Shown one piece after another: positions 20,651-32,545 of a DNA stretch of 64,000 bases. Position 1 is the first letter of the stretch. Each line of letters opens with the position of its first letter. Source of the stretch: Ottelia alismoides. Lineage: Eukaryota; Streptophyta; Magnoliopsida; Alismatales; Hydrocharitaceae. The position numbers and the translations under genes were made by a program. The notes below the pieces were generated by a model. It searched no databases and was not told the DNA's origin. It saw nothing but the letters and a program-made list of their open reading frames with translations. The stretch lies in assembly GCA_037367405.1 (NCBI GenBank), contig JAZKJV010000599.1:857144-921143 (forward strand). Reading direction: 5' to 3'.

Positions 20651-22428
20651 GAAGACAATGAAATCTGATTTACACTAAATAATGGAAATCAAAGCAATTT
20701 TGAAATGCAAAATCAAAGAGAAGTTAACCTACTTTACCTAAGGGTGCAAGAATGAAGTTAATCGCCTCGATGCGAAACGCGATGGAGCTCCAACCACGTG
20801 CTTGGATCACGTCTCCAAGCAGGTCCCATGCACTCCCGATCGTGCAAATCATTGTGTTGTCACCTAGGCGTTCAACATGGATTGATCTCATGCATAAAAT
20901 TCACTCAAAAACAGATCAACCCACGAATGGAGGAGATGGATGGATATAAATAGAGAATGGGTCTGGAGAGATTTGAAATTTGAGATGCATACAAACCGAG
21001 ACATGATCGATGGAGTCAATGATCTTGCTATGGAGAGGAGAGTTAGGATTAACGAAATGGAGAAGAAATCGGGAGAAGTTGATGAATGGATGGAATAGGA
21101 AAATTTTGAGAAGCGAGGTTGGTGCGTGAAAAGTGCGAGTGGAGGCGTTGAATGGAGAGTTGACTCGAGTCAACAAACCCATGCTCAACAATTCAGAGAC
21201 TACCTGGAACAGGACAAAACACAATACGCTGCGAAATGGCATGTAAAATGAGAAATAAATTAAAATAAAATCGAAAATAAATTCAAATAAAAAATTTTAG
21301 TAAATAAAAATGTTAGTAATAAAATTATCTTATTTTTTGGTGTTTTTTAATGAATTAAATAAAATATTCACAAGGGTAAAAAAGAATAAAATATGTTATT
21401 CATAGGTATATATACATATATACACAAGACCATGATTTTTAATTTATTATTTTAAATATTCCTATAAATTTATATTTTATTAATTTAAAATAATTTACAA
21501 GTATTTTAATGATATTTTTATTTTATTTTTATGGAATAATTTAATAGGGTAATTAAAATTATGTACTTTACAATATACATAGTGATACATGTACAATATA
21601 TACATCTTTTTAGTTTGGTTTATTTGTTATTTTGTGGTTTTTATTTGCATTTAATATAGATTAAATACAATATATATATACAAATCGTAAAAATACAATA
21701 AATATATAAAAATACAAAGAAAATAAATATACATACAATATGCATAGATATAATATACAATAGCGTCCCAAAAAACCCCATTCATATCTTAACATCTATT
21801 TTGTGAAGTCACTTCCATTTTAAAGAATATCTAATTCTGAGTACATTGAAAGTGACTTTTCTTAATTTTGAATTTTTATGGAGAAGATAGTGATCTGACA
21901 AGTTGAGCTTGGTGGCTTCTTCAAAGTGTTGTTATTTACAAAATGTTCAAAAATTCCATTTGCAATTATTTTTAATATTTACAACTAATTTTTATATTCA
22001 AGTTCCAAGAAGAAAACATTTTTATTTTAGGTGAAATTATCGATGAATAATTTAGTGTAAAGAATAGTATTATATATAGTAGTGTACAAGTGATGAATAT
22101 GCACAATTGAGTATGGATTTTCTATATTTTATTATATTTTAGCCTTATCTCCCCCTACTTAATTCCTGGTATATTAGATCAGGTCTTGACCTACTCTTGG
22201 AGTTAGAGTCATCATGTATCTATTGCATATATACAATCTTTTGTTTTCTTTATTTTCCTATATTTATTTCTTTATTTATTTTAAGTTAAAATAGTGATAA
22301 ATATACAATAATTACACAAGAATGAGGGTTAGTAAAATGAGATATATATTAGTATTTACAGGTGTTTTATAAGGGATTTTAAGCTAAAATAAATGAATAA
22401 AGATGTTGAAATGCAAATTATCATAACT
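20650..22428 (-). mobile_element. truncated gypsy LTR nested in the copia 5' LTR
   Basis: Shares CTTATCTCCCCCTACTT (22142) and TTTTAAGCTAAAATAAATGA (22378) with the other gypsy LTRs. It ends at a mutated terminal hairpin just before copia sequence resumes at 22429. Its lower half is missing, and about 1.1 kb of copia LTR (equivalent to 29590-30697) is missing too, so one deletion probably removed both. Confidence 0.65.
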
Positions 22429-22967
22429 CTAGCATTTTCTACTACAACAATTGAAAGAGCAATTACTCTCTCTCTCTCTATCTACGTGTCACATCTCTCA
22501 TATTGTGTCCATCCACCATATTGCCCGAGAGAATCGTCCTCCCTGCTATGTTGTTGTACTGTCGAACTACTCGAGGATCTTTGCCTTCTTCGATGCATCT
22601 TGCTGGTGAGGTAGGACATCAATTTCATGTGATGAAATCAGGGACTCTACACTCTGATCTTCAACTAGGATTGTGAGAAGAACACATCTCATCAATGCGC
22701 ACACAAGTGCCTTCTTTGTCATGTCAGACTTGAGACAAGAGGTCTCTTCGTTTAGAGACACGATCACAAACATACTCCAAGAGGTAATCCTAATTACTCT
22801 TTTGTGATATCTATGAAATGACTTGAGAAGTGTCCTCGAATCATGTGGTTTCATCTATTTAAAGATTTTAAATAAAATTTCTCCTTGCAACTAGTATGCC
22901 TAGTTGACCTAGATCGTATTCAATGTGATCTAAACGCTTATGTTATGGGCCTAAACCCTAGCATTCA
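22429..22967 (+). mobile_element. Ty1/copia 5' LTR, last part
   Basis: Aligns with 30698-31252: TTTTCTACTACA, TCTTTGCCTTCTTCGATGC, AGAGGTAATCCTAATTACTC and GTTGACCTAGATCGTATTC, ending ACCCTAGCATTCA. Confidence 0.8.
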
Positions 22968-22969
22968 AG

Positions 22970-22982
22970 TGGTATTAGAGTC
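22970..22982 (+). promoter_or_regulatory. copia primer-binding site (initiator tRNA-Met type)
   Basis: TGGTATTAGAGTC starts three bases after the LTR end, close to the usual TGGTATCAGAGC of plant copia elements. Confidence 0.8.
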
Positions 22983-24745
22983 TTGTTAAAAGGTATTGTA
23001 TGAGATCCAAAATCGTAGGTGAACAAAATTTTGTTATCCGATGTGGGTGGACTCGTTGTTTTGCATTTAATGCATCTTTCAAATTGTTTTTCACTAAGAA
23101 GAAAAGCTAATTTTTATGCATTGTTTCGATAAAATTTTCAAGTAATAAAATTTATTTATAATATCTAAATATGTCCTCAAAATATTAGCTAATTGTTTGC
23201 ATGAAAGGTGCATAGATTAAAATTCGAAAAGATCCTGCAATGACATTATTTTGCATGTACTCTCGGGTCTATAACAAATTAATTTTTTATTACTATTTTC
23301 TCATCATGGAATATTAAATAAATAATTTAATTAATTAGAAAATTAAACCAGAAAACTGCATGATTTTATTTTGCACAATTCTGACTCCATTATCCTAGAT
23401 ATTCCATATTTAGTGGAGATGTGTTGGATGATGACTGGATAATCAAGATTACCTTCTTAATATGTTTATCATTCAATGTCAATCATGAAAATTATATATT
23501 TGCCTTGATTAATTGATGCTTAGCATTTATTTTAGAAATATTTGATTAAACATCAATCAACGTTGAATGAATGTTTCATGATAAAACCATAGTTTAATCT
23601 AAAATAGTTGTAGGTCAACTTTTACATGCAAAACATGGTTGCTTGATATGATTGTAAATTTAGGATATAAAAATTATTTTAATATGCCCATATTTCTTAG
23701 AGATTGCTATATAGCATAATGTTGGTCATCAAAGGAATGATCGATAAAATCACAAGTACATTGATCTAATTGTTATTGTTCTTGAGTCGTTATGGCGACG
23801 GTGTCTAGGTCATGGACATGCTAATGGGTTACTTAATTGGCACGCCGTGCAACATTTGGAGTGGAAGCGCTCCTTGTTAACATTGTAGGTCTGGCACAAC
23901 TTGATCCATCTCGATAATAGGGTGTTATGAGTAAATCAAATTGTATTCAATTACTAAAACTCAAGAATAGTACGTACTTGTGTGAGCATAGTAATATATG
24001 GTAATATCAATAAAACCCTAATATTGGTTGAGTAATTAGATTGATAATTTATTTAATATGATAAAATTAATTAGATCCTACCAACACTCTATTATGAATA
24101 GAGATGCAATTCTCTTGGAAGAATTAATTATGTGAATATGATTCATGACAATTAATTAAAATTTGAATGGGATTTGGAAGGATCATGTAAATAACATCAA
24201 TGGTCTTCCGTATAGGTGAAGGATTCCGTCATCATGGATTGTATGATGGAGACGTCTGTCCAAAGTGATAGCTCCTATATACAAGCACACATGGGTCGCT
24301 CTCTTTGCTTCTTGAAAGAGTAAGGTATATCCATAGTGACCCCAATACTGGTTCTTCATATTATTGAGGCGATATTGGATTGTGCATAGAGAATTTTATT
24401 CATGTTGAAGGTTTATTCAATTAACGATGGGTCAACATCACCTTAATGGTGGTGGGACCGAATGTTAAAGATCGAATTGGGAAATGCAAGTTGGATTTGC
24501 AAGGCGGAATGAGTTACCGCTTCTTTTTGTCTGAGTTACAGTTTCTCATATTATTGGGATGCAAAAAAGGTAAAAAGGAGATCCTAGATCTTATTAGAGA
24601 TATAACGGTAAGTATGTCTCTAGCTTTGAAAGTGATTAAGGGAATGAACTTTCAGAGATTAAAATACAAGCCTAATTTAATTAAAAATCTTTAATCAATT
24701 TGAATATATAATTCATTATATGCTCTAATATAGTGCATTCTTAAT
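22983..24745 (+). other. copia 5' leader
   Basis: About 1.8 kb between primer site and gag with no convincing protein. A segment near 24460-24590 (VKDRIGK and following) is similar in translation to the minus-strand leader copy at 32400-32470, so it belongs to the element. Confidence 0.5.
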
Positions 24746-25590
24746 CTTAGATGAAATCCATGAACCCGCTCAATATGCTTCTAGAGGTCAATCAGTTGAC
24801 CGAAACCAACTATTCAGATTGAATCCGAAACTTGGAGCTTATTATGTCTATCAATCGCATTGGATACGTTCTTACGAAGGACAATCATAAAAACCAACAA
24901 ACATTGGAAGAACTAAAGTTCAATGAAAAATATGATGAAGATCATGCAGTATCAAGGTGTTATATATTGAGATATATGTCCAATGTGTTGCAGAAACAAC
25001 ATATAGACATGGAAGGATGTAAAGATATAATTTTGAATCTTAAAAAGATGTTCAGTGATGTAAACCACAATCAATGCTACAATGTTACGAAAGAACTTAT
25101 TCACTGCAAGATGCTGGAAGGGACTTCGGTTCGAGAACAATAATCAAAATAATTAGTTACCTTTTTGAACTGGGCACTCTCAGGACACAAATGGATTATG
25201 AAATGCAGATCGACTTCATTCTGTTAACCCTACCCAAGTATTTCACCAACTATTTGGTATCATACCACATGAACAAGTTGGAATCAACTACCGCTGAACT
25301 CATGGATTTATGACTATGTAGAAGATGTAATGAAGAAAGAGAATCATGTTGGAAGTGTAATGGTTCCACATTCTAAAGCGAAGCGCGACCGTAAGCATGG
25401 GACTCAGAAAGGTCTAGCTCAAAAAATGAAGAAGAAGAATCAAGTTGTTGGCTCATCTTCTCATGCTACAATACTAACATCATCGAAGAAGACCGATGTG
25501 TGACATCATTGCAAAAAGATGGGACACTGGATGCATAACTTCCCAGAGTACCTTAAAATCATTGAAAAAGGTAAAGCCCTGCAGGTATAA
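24746..25590 (+). pseudogene. Ty1/copia gag, broken
   Basis: Frames contain IGYVLTKDNHKNQQTLEEL, then HAVSRCYILRYMSNVLQ and, after a frameshift, LPKYFTNYLVSYHMNKLEST, the order of a copia capsid protein. Near 25503 the nucleic-acid-binding zinc knuckle reads D-V-stop-H-H-C-K-K-M-G-H-W-M-H-N-F-P-E-Y-L: the first Cys codon is TGA and the last Cys position is Phe. The minus-strand copy at 31500 has Phe at the same place. Shifts and stops show it is not functional. Confidence 0.8.
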
Positions 25591-25599
25591 AATCTACTT

Positions 25600-26140
25600 T
25601 CATCATTGAAACTAATTTTCTCGTAGGACGAGAAGGTAGTTGGATAATTGATTATGGTGCTTCTGTTCATGTATGCAATTTGTTGCATCAATTTCAAGAA
25701 ACTGGGAATCTTGATGAAGGAGAAATAGTCATCCAAATGGGATCTGATGCAATTGTTGCAGGAGTCATCGTCGGGACCTGCAGACTATCATTATATGGTG
25801 GGATAGTCCTTGTACTTAAAGAACGTCGTAATATTCCGAATGTTATAAGGAACCTATTGTCTATATCTAAATTAGTTAGAAATGGATTTCATTTTTATTT
25901 AATGAAAAGCTTGTCAGAAGCCGTTATGATAAACACATTGCCGATGGAACATTAACTTCGGGTGGACTCTCTGAATTGTGCATTAGTGAATCTCTCAAGA
26001 ATGTATCACCCACAAATAAAAAGCCTAAAAGAAACATGGAGGATGAAAATCATTCGAACATGATTTGGAATTAAATGCTTGGCGATTTATTCATTGATTG
26101 GATCAATAGATTGATAAAGGATGGACCCTTAGATTTTCAA
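25600..26140 (+). pseudogene. Ty1/copia protease and pre-integrase region
   Basis: GSWIIDYGASVHVCN carries the aspartic-protease site as D-Y-G instead of D-S/T-G. It is followed by RRNIPNVIRNLLSISKL, the usual LISV/LLSISKL-type segment before integrase. The frame then breaks. Confidence 0.8.
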
Positions 26141-26149
26141 AGTTTCAAA

Positions 26150-27144
26150 CTTTATCTACCTATGAACCTTGCATTCAAGGTAAAATAAATATAGCACCTT
26201 TTCATAACATGGTTACACAATGCGATGGTATTCTTGACCTAATATATACCGATGTATGTGGTCTGTTCGGTACCGCGATTCGAAATGGATATCGATATTA
26301 TTTAACTTTTACAGATGGCCATTCACGATACGCTTTATCTTCCTATTACGACATAAGTTTGAAACTTTTAACAAGTTAAAAGAACTCAAGCTTTGGTTGA
26401 GAACCAAAACAACATGAAGATTAAATGGGTTCGATCTGACCGAGGTGGTGAGTACCTATCAGATTAATTCAAGGAATACCTCAGAGAGAGAGAGGAATTG
26501 TCTCCAATATCACTCCTCTCAGAACGCCCCAACTTAATGGCATTACTGAAAGATAAAACATGACCACCATGGATATGGTCCGTTCAATGATGAGTAAAGC
26601 ACATTTGCTACTTAATTTCTAGGGATACGCAATAGAGACTCCAATATATATCCTAAATAAGATTCCTAGCAAATCTATATCCAAACTCCCTCAAGAACTT
26701 TGGTATGATACCAAGACCAGTGTTAATCACTTGAAAAATCGGGGTTGCTTGGTACATACGAAGAACATAGATGCAAGTAAGCTAGAATCTCGCACTAGAG
26801 AGTGCTACTTCATTAGGTATGTAAAGGATGGTATTGGATACCAACTTTATGACCCTGAGACTCATAATGTCTTTGTCTCTAGATATCTAAAATTTCTAAA
26901 GGAAGACTTCCTTAAAAGTCAATACAAAAATGAATTAAAGGAACTCATTAAATCCTTTGAGGATGTTGAGCTTCCTGAAGTAGAAACTAAAGAAGTAAAT
27001 AAAGATAAAACACATGTATCTCTTCAAAGGAGTTCGAGGGTGGTTGCACCACCTGAAAGGTTCAGATTTCATGTATCAGGTAATACTGAAAGTGATCCTG
27101 CTTCATTTGATGATGCACCCACGGATCAAGATAGGGATAGATAG
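26150..27144 (+). pseudogene. Ty1/copia integrase and linker
   Basis: LDLIYTDVCGLFGT (first catalytic Asp), then KIKWVRSDRGGEYLSD (second Asp) appear in different frames with stops between, followed by an open stretch 26731-27144 with RTRECYFIRYVKDGIGY and VFVSRYLKFLKEDF, the integrase tail typical of plant copia. SLQRSSRVVAPPERF near its end is the linker to reverse transcriptase. The third catalytic residue region is damaged (around 26500-26560). Confidence 0.8.
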
Positions 27145-27935
27145 ATGGTAGCAATGAAGTCTGAAATAGATTCCATGTATAAGAACAGTGTATGGACCCT
27201 AGATGATTCACCTAGAGGGGTAAAACCCATTGAGTGTAAGAGGATCTTAAAAGGAAAAAAAGGACTAATGGGGAAGGTAGAGACCTTCAGGGCACGGCTA
27301 GCCAAAGGCTACACATAGAGGCAAGGCATCGACTACGATGAGACATTCTTTCATGTGACTATGCTTAAATCCATTAGGACATTGCTAGCTATAAGTGCAT
27401 ATCTTGACTACGACATTTGGCAGATGGATGTCAAGATGACATTCCTCAATGGATACCACGACGAGGATATCTATATGGATCATGGGCTACAACATTTGGC
27501 AGATGGATGTCAAGATGGCATTCCTCAATGGATACCTAGACGAGGATATCTATATGGAGCATACCCAGGGCTTCATGACTGAGGAAAGTAAAGTATGCAA
27601 TATGAAGAAATCCATCTATGGATTCAAACAAGCTTCTCGTAGCGGGAACATAAGATTTGATGAAATCTTAAAGATTTATGATTTTTTCAGAATCCTGATG
27701 AACCATGCATATACAAGAATCTTAGTGGGAGTTCCATCGTGTTTATCATGCTTTACGTAGATGACATCCTTGGGAATGATATTGTGATAAGGACTAGTGT
27801 TAAGATTTGGTTGTCTCATACCTTCGAGGTGAAAGATCTTGGAGAAGCATCTTATATCTTGGGTCTGACGCTGTTCAGAAATAGAGAAAATAAGATTTTA
27901 GGATTGTCACAACACACATAAGTTAATAAGATCTT
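27145..27935 (+). pseudogene. Ty1/copia reverse transcriptase with a 79-bp internal duplication
   Basis: RARLAKGYT-stop-RQGIDYDETF, MLKSIRTLLAISAYLDYDIW, QMDVKMTFLNGY and FIMLYVDDIL (the YVDD active site) are all recognisable. Bases 27409-27487 are repeated at 27488-27566 with about six differences. Because 79 is not a multiple of three, the duplication shifts the frame between the two catalytic motifs. Confidence 0.85.
27409..27566. repeat. 79-bp tandem duplication inside reverse transcriptase
   Basis: CATTTGGCAGATGGATGTCA starts each copy, 79 bp apart; both copies also contain CATTCCTCAATGGATACC. Confidence 0.9.
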
Positions 27936-28049
27936 GGAATGTTTCCATATGGAGAATACCAAGAAAGGCTTTCTTCCCTTAATACATGTTATACACCTAT
28001 CTAAAGGGATGACTCCTCAAAGTGTTGAGGATAAGAAAGACATAGCTGG

Positions 28050-28586
28050 ATGCCCTTACGCATCAGCCATGGGAAACTAAATGTATGCCATGATGTACAT
28101 AAGGCAAGACATCTGCCATGCAGTGGGAGTGGTAAGTTGTTACCAATCGTGTTAGGAAGAACATCATTATATGTAGTGAAGAGCATTTTTAAGTATCTAA
28201 GACGAACTCAAAATTACTTCTTGGTCTATGGAGAAGGAGATCTCCACGGCTTAGGATACACAAATTCAGATTTCCAATCTGATGTAGATGACCACAAGTC
28301 AACTTCAGGGTTTGTATACTTGTTGAATAGTGGTGTTGTGAGCTGGAGAAGCAATAAGCATGAGACTACGACTGATTCAACTATCGAAACTGAATACCTA
28401 GCCGCATTGGATGCTGTTAAAGAGACGGTGTGGTTACGCAAGTTCATTCCAGAACTTGGCATTGTTTCCGCTGATACTCCCATTCCGCTGCTCTTCGATA
28501 ACACGAGAACCATAGCTCAGGTGAAGGAACACATATGGCATAAAAAGAGCAAACACGTGGAAAGGAAATACCACATCATTCGATAG
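28050..28586 (+). pseudogene. Ty1/copia RNase H domain, frame intact
   Basis: The longest undamaged stretch of this polyprotein: YLRRTQNYFLVYGEG, GYTNSDFQSDVDDHKSTSGF, WRSNKHETTTDSTIETEYLA, and HKKSKHVERKYHIIR before the stop. It removes the RNA strand during reverse transcription. The usual final catalytic-region residues (D, E, D of SD, ETEY, DN) are visible. It is cut off from the polymerase by upstream stops. Confidence 0.85.
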
Positions 28587-28724
28587 ATGCAAAAGTGTGG
28601 TGATATCATCATCTCCAAGGTGATCTCTGCTGACAACTTTGATCATCCCCTTACCCAACCTTTACCCCAAAAGATTTTTGACCAGCACGTAATGAGCATG
28701 GGTTTGAAGATTGTACTTAAATGA

Positions 28725-28740
28725 TTCTGAGGGCAAGTGG
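28725..28740 (+). promoter_or_regulatory. copia polypurine tract
   Basis: CTGAGGGCAAGTGG precedes the 3' LTR start by five bases, matching the GAGGGCAAGTGGGAG tract common in plant copia. Confidence 0.65.
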
Positions 28741-28745
28741 TATTT

Positions 28746-31252
28746 TGTTAGCCATGTAAGCATGGGGATAACTATTTCTACCAATAGATGTTATTGTAAT
28801 CTTATATATATATATATTAATAAAGATTATTAGTTTATTTCACTCATTATCTGATATTAAATGAATGAATGCAATATAAGGTCCTATGCATAACTAGGGT
28901 TATGCACCATGACTATCTTAATGATCATAATGTTGTTGATTCAAATAAAGAATCATAAAAGTTGGTGCTTGATGATACCTAAAGGGTTAGATTGCAGGCT
29001 CATCAAGTACCGTCAAATGATTATTAGGAAAGGATATCCAACCTGAGAATAAGATGGAAATACTTCTCTAAAGTTCGATATCTAACTGACCTCTTGATGC
29101 AGGTCCTCTGCATAGGAATAGAGATTCAGAGGTGTTAAATAAGTTAGCTCAAAGAGTTGACTTAACGAGACTGAGATAACCAAGACATATGTCATATACT
29201 GTCATGATATAGGCATGCATCCTTTGGCCAAATACAGGTGTGTTACTATATGTCTGAGTATGTATATTTGGCAGATCAATAATTTGATGACCTATACAAG
29301 GTCTATACACTGGTGAGCTGGTGTGCATACGAGGGTATATGAGTAATATGATCTCTCATAGGGATCATATAAGTTCATTACTGAACCAGAAGACATGAGT
29401 TCACTCATGAGATATTGGGATAAATTTCCATGCATGTACATCTTGCTTTGGAAGCTTGACAGAATTTATCAATATGAGATATGCTTTTAGAAATCATATA
29501 ATAAATACTAACTCCTAATGATCAAATGAGAACTTATTGATAAAATCCTGAAGAAGACAATTCAAATATGATCTAAATACTCTGGGTTTAATCTAGCTCT
29601 TCCAATATGCAGGGTGTACGAGTATTAGGAATACTCGAGGGTGATGTGATCATAAAGGATTGTATAACTGTGACACTTTCATCCAGAGAGAGTGTTGAAA
29701 CATATTTGGAATTTAGTGACTCTTTTTAGAAGATTGGTGATCTAATCTTAGTTCAAATGTTGGATATTGATCTAAATGTGATTCGTATATAATAAGAATA
29801 TTAAATTCACAGTTTGATTTGATCAAACATCTTTGAGAGGTTCTTGAGATCTGGATTTGAGATATGATCTCAATGCAAGTCACTATATATGCAATGTACA
29901 ATCACCATGTCCTTATCTCTGAGTATCCGCGGAGAAAGTGCATTATTCTTGAAAGAGTTCAAGAATAATTCAATTGTTGATAATATATCTGAGTAATGAG
30001 AAATATATAATTAAATGTGATTTATTTATAATGAATAATGTGAATATGGTTCATATTATTTAGAAAAATGGGAAGATTTATCTAATATAATTAAATATTT
30101 TTTTATTATCAAAGATGTGATTAAAGTGGATATCACTATCCATAATAAATATAAGTATTATAAATGTGATTTATAATATATTAAAGAGAGTTAATTGTAA
30201 ATATGGTTTACAAGTTAAATGTTGATGTGAATTGGATTTACATAGTACAATTAATTGTATATATAATTTACATTTTATTGGGTGGTTGAATTTGATTCAT
30301 AATTGTTAATGGTTTTCTTTCAAATTATCATAAATAATTTGTAGTAATTATTCAATTATATTTTGTTGACAAAAGATTCCATGAAATACAATCCAATATA
30401 ATAAGATTACATTAGGATTGGAGAGAAATTTTCTCTCTACAATCCATAGTGGCAGTCCATCTTGATTAAAGGGGGAGGAGGCTTTCTTCTTTCCCTTTTA
30501 ATGGAAAGTGGATGGGCAATCCTATTTCATTCATGAGAATCTTAAATTACTTGAAACTAAATGTGTTAATTTTAGTTATAACATATTTATTTTATTTTAA
30601 ATTAGATTAATTATTGTTGTAAATTTTTACAATAAAGTCTCAACATTGATTTAAATTAGAAGTGCATATCCACCATCCAACTAAGTATAAAAGGAGGGGT
30701 AACCCTACCCTTTTCTACTACAGTAATTGCAAGAGAAATTACTCTCTTTCTCTCTACAAGTCACATCTCTCTCTCAATATTGCGTCCGTCCATATATTGC
30801 CGAGAGAGAGTCGATGTTGCCGCGTTTTCGTTTTGCTGTCGGATCGACTACTCAAGAATCTTCACCTTCTTCTATGCATCTTGCTCACGAGGAAGGACAG
30901 CAATTTCATTGGAAATCAGGGGACTCCCCTCTCGGATCTTCAATAAGGATTGTGAGAATAATGCATCTCATCAACGCACTTGCAAGTGCATTCTTTGTTA
31001 GGTCGGACTTGAGATAGGTGGACTCTTCATTTAGAGATATGATCGCAAACATGCTTCAAGAGGTAATCCTAATTACTCATTTGTGATACTGATTAATTAA
31101 TTTGGGAAGTGTTCTTGAATCATGTGATTTCATATATTTAAAAATATTAAATTCTGCTGCTCCTCGCAACTAGTATGACTAGTTGACCTAGATCGTATTC
31201 GATGCAATCTATACGCTTCTGTGATGCGCTAAGGCCTAAACCCTAGACTTCA
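28746..31252 (+). mobile_element. Ty1/copia 3' LTR, about 2.5 kb
   Basis: Begins TGTTAGCCATG after the polypurine tract and ends CCCTAGACTTCA, the same end as the 5' LTR. A promoter-like GTATAAAAGGAGG lies at about 30686. Low-complexity frames near 30660-31017 are LTR sequence, not genes. Only the ends of the 5' LTR survive for comparison. Confidence 0.8.
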
Positions 31253-31495
31253 ATATGAATTTCATATATATCTTAAATTTGGTCCATTGTAATATATTTA
31301 TAATTTCAATATAATTTATATTAGATAATCATACTTGTCTTGATATCTAAAAAGAGATTAGTTGAGTTAATATATATTTTTTATAGATGTTATGTGCCTT
31401 GTGTATGGAGTGTATGTAAAGTCATTTATGCATAACTGATGGTCATGAAGGTGTAAACAGAATAAATTCTTGTGTAGTTCAAGCAAAGATAATGT
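31253..31495. other. short unassigned AT-rich spacer
   Basis: Between two copia elements. Nothing recognisable. Confidence 0.4.
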
Positions 31496-31499
31496 GAAG

Positions 31500-32540
31500 A
31501 ATTAACGATTCATTAGTGGCTTTCAGGTATTTAGGGAAGTTAAGCTTCCAGTGCACCGGCTTCTTGCAGTGGTGACACACATCAGTCTTCTTCGATGCTG
31601 TGAATGTTGAAGCATGAGTAGATGAGCCATCGACTTACTCTTCTTCTTCTTATTTTTGTGGGCCAGACCCTTTCGAGCCCCATGCTTCCTACCATGCTTC
31701 CCTTTGGCCAGTGCAACCATTGCACTACTAGCATGATTCTCTTTCTTCATTACATCTTCTATAGACTTTAATGAATCCATGAGTTCATCATTTGTTAACC
31801 TCAACTTATTCATGTGGTAGGATATCACAAAGTTGGTGAAAGACTTGGGCAGAAATAGCATAATGAAGTCATCTTTCATATTCAACATTATATCCTACCA
31901 ACCATCCATGTTTACATGTTGCTTTTGCAACACATTGGACATAGATCTTAGTATATAACACCTAGCCAATGAATGATCATCATATTTTTCATTGTATTTG
32001 ATTTCTTCCAATGTTTGAGAGTTTGCATGCTTGTTTCTGGTGAGCACATAGTAGATGCGCTCTATAGAAAGAACAAGCTCCAAGTTTTGGATCTGGTCCG
32101 AATAATTGGGTCCGATCAACTAGTTGACCTCTAGAAGCCTGTTGAGTAGATTTCATATCTGAAATTAGGAATGCGCTATATTAGACCATATAAATAATTA
32201 TATGTTCAAATTTAAATTCTTTGATTACGAATTTTTAATCGAATTAGCCTTGCCTTTTAAACTCTGAAAGTTCATTCATTCATTAAACTTTCAAAGCAAT
32301 AGATATACTTACCACTATATCTCTAGCAAGATATGGGATCTCTTTTTGCCCTTTGTTGGATCCCAATAATATGAGAAATTTCAAGTCGGATAAAAAGAAG
32401 CGGGAAGTCATTCTGTCTTGCAAGTCCAACTTGCATTTTTTTTCTGATTTGGTCTTTAACACTCAGGCCAATTAATTTGAAGGATATTAAGTAATCCTGG
32501 TAACTTTCCAAAAGATTGGAAGGATGAAAAATCAAGGTTC
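31500..32540 (-). pseudogene. second Ty1/copia gag fragment and leader (minus strand)
   Basis: Minus-strand frames 32119-31895 (IYYVLTRNKHANSQTLEEIK, SMSNVLQKQH) and 31888-31523 (FVISYHMNKLRLTNDELMDS, then a lysine-rich stretch) are clearly related to the plus-strand gag at 24746. After a frameshift the zinc knuckle reads C-H-H-C-K-K-P-V-H-W-K-L-N-F-P-K-Y-L (near 31518-31571), again with Phe in place of the last Cys. Leader similarity extends to about 32540, where CACTA transposase sequence starts abruptly. No protease or integrase follows, so it is a truncated copy. Confidence 0.75.
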
Positions 32541-32545
32541 CGATC

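Noticed and set aside
22950..22965. Telomere-like CCTAAACCCTAG
   Set aside because: One and a half units only, and the same sequence is at the copia 3' LTR end, so it is LTR sequence.
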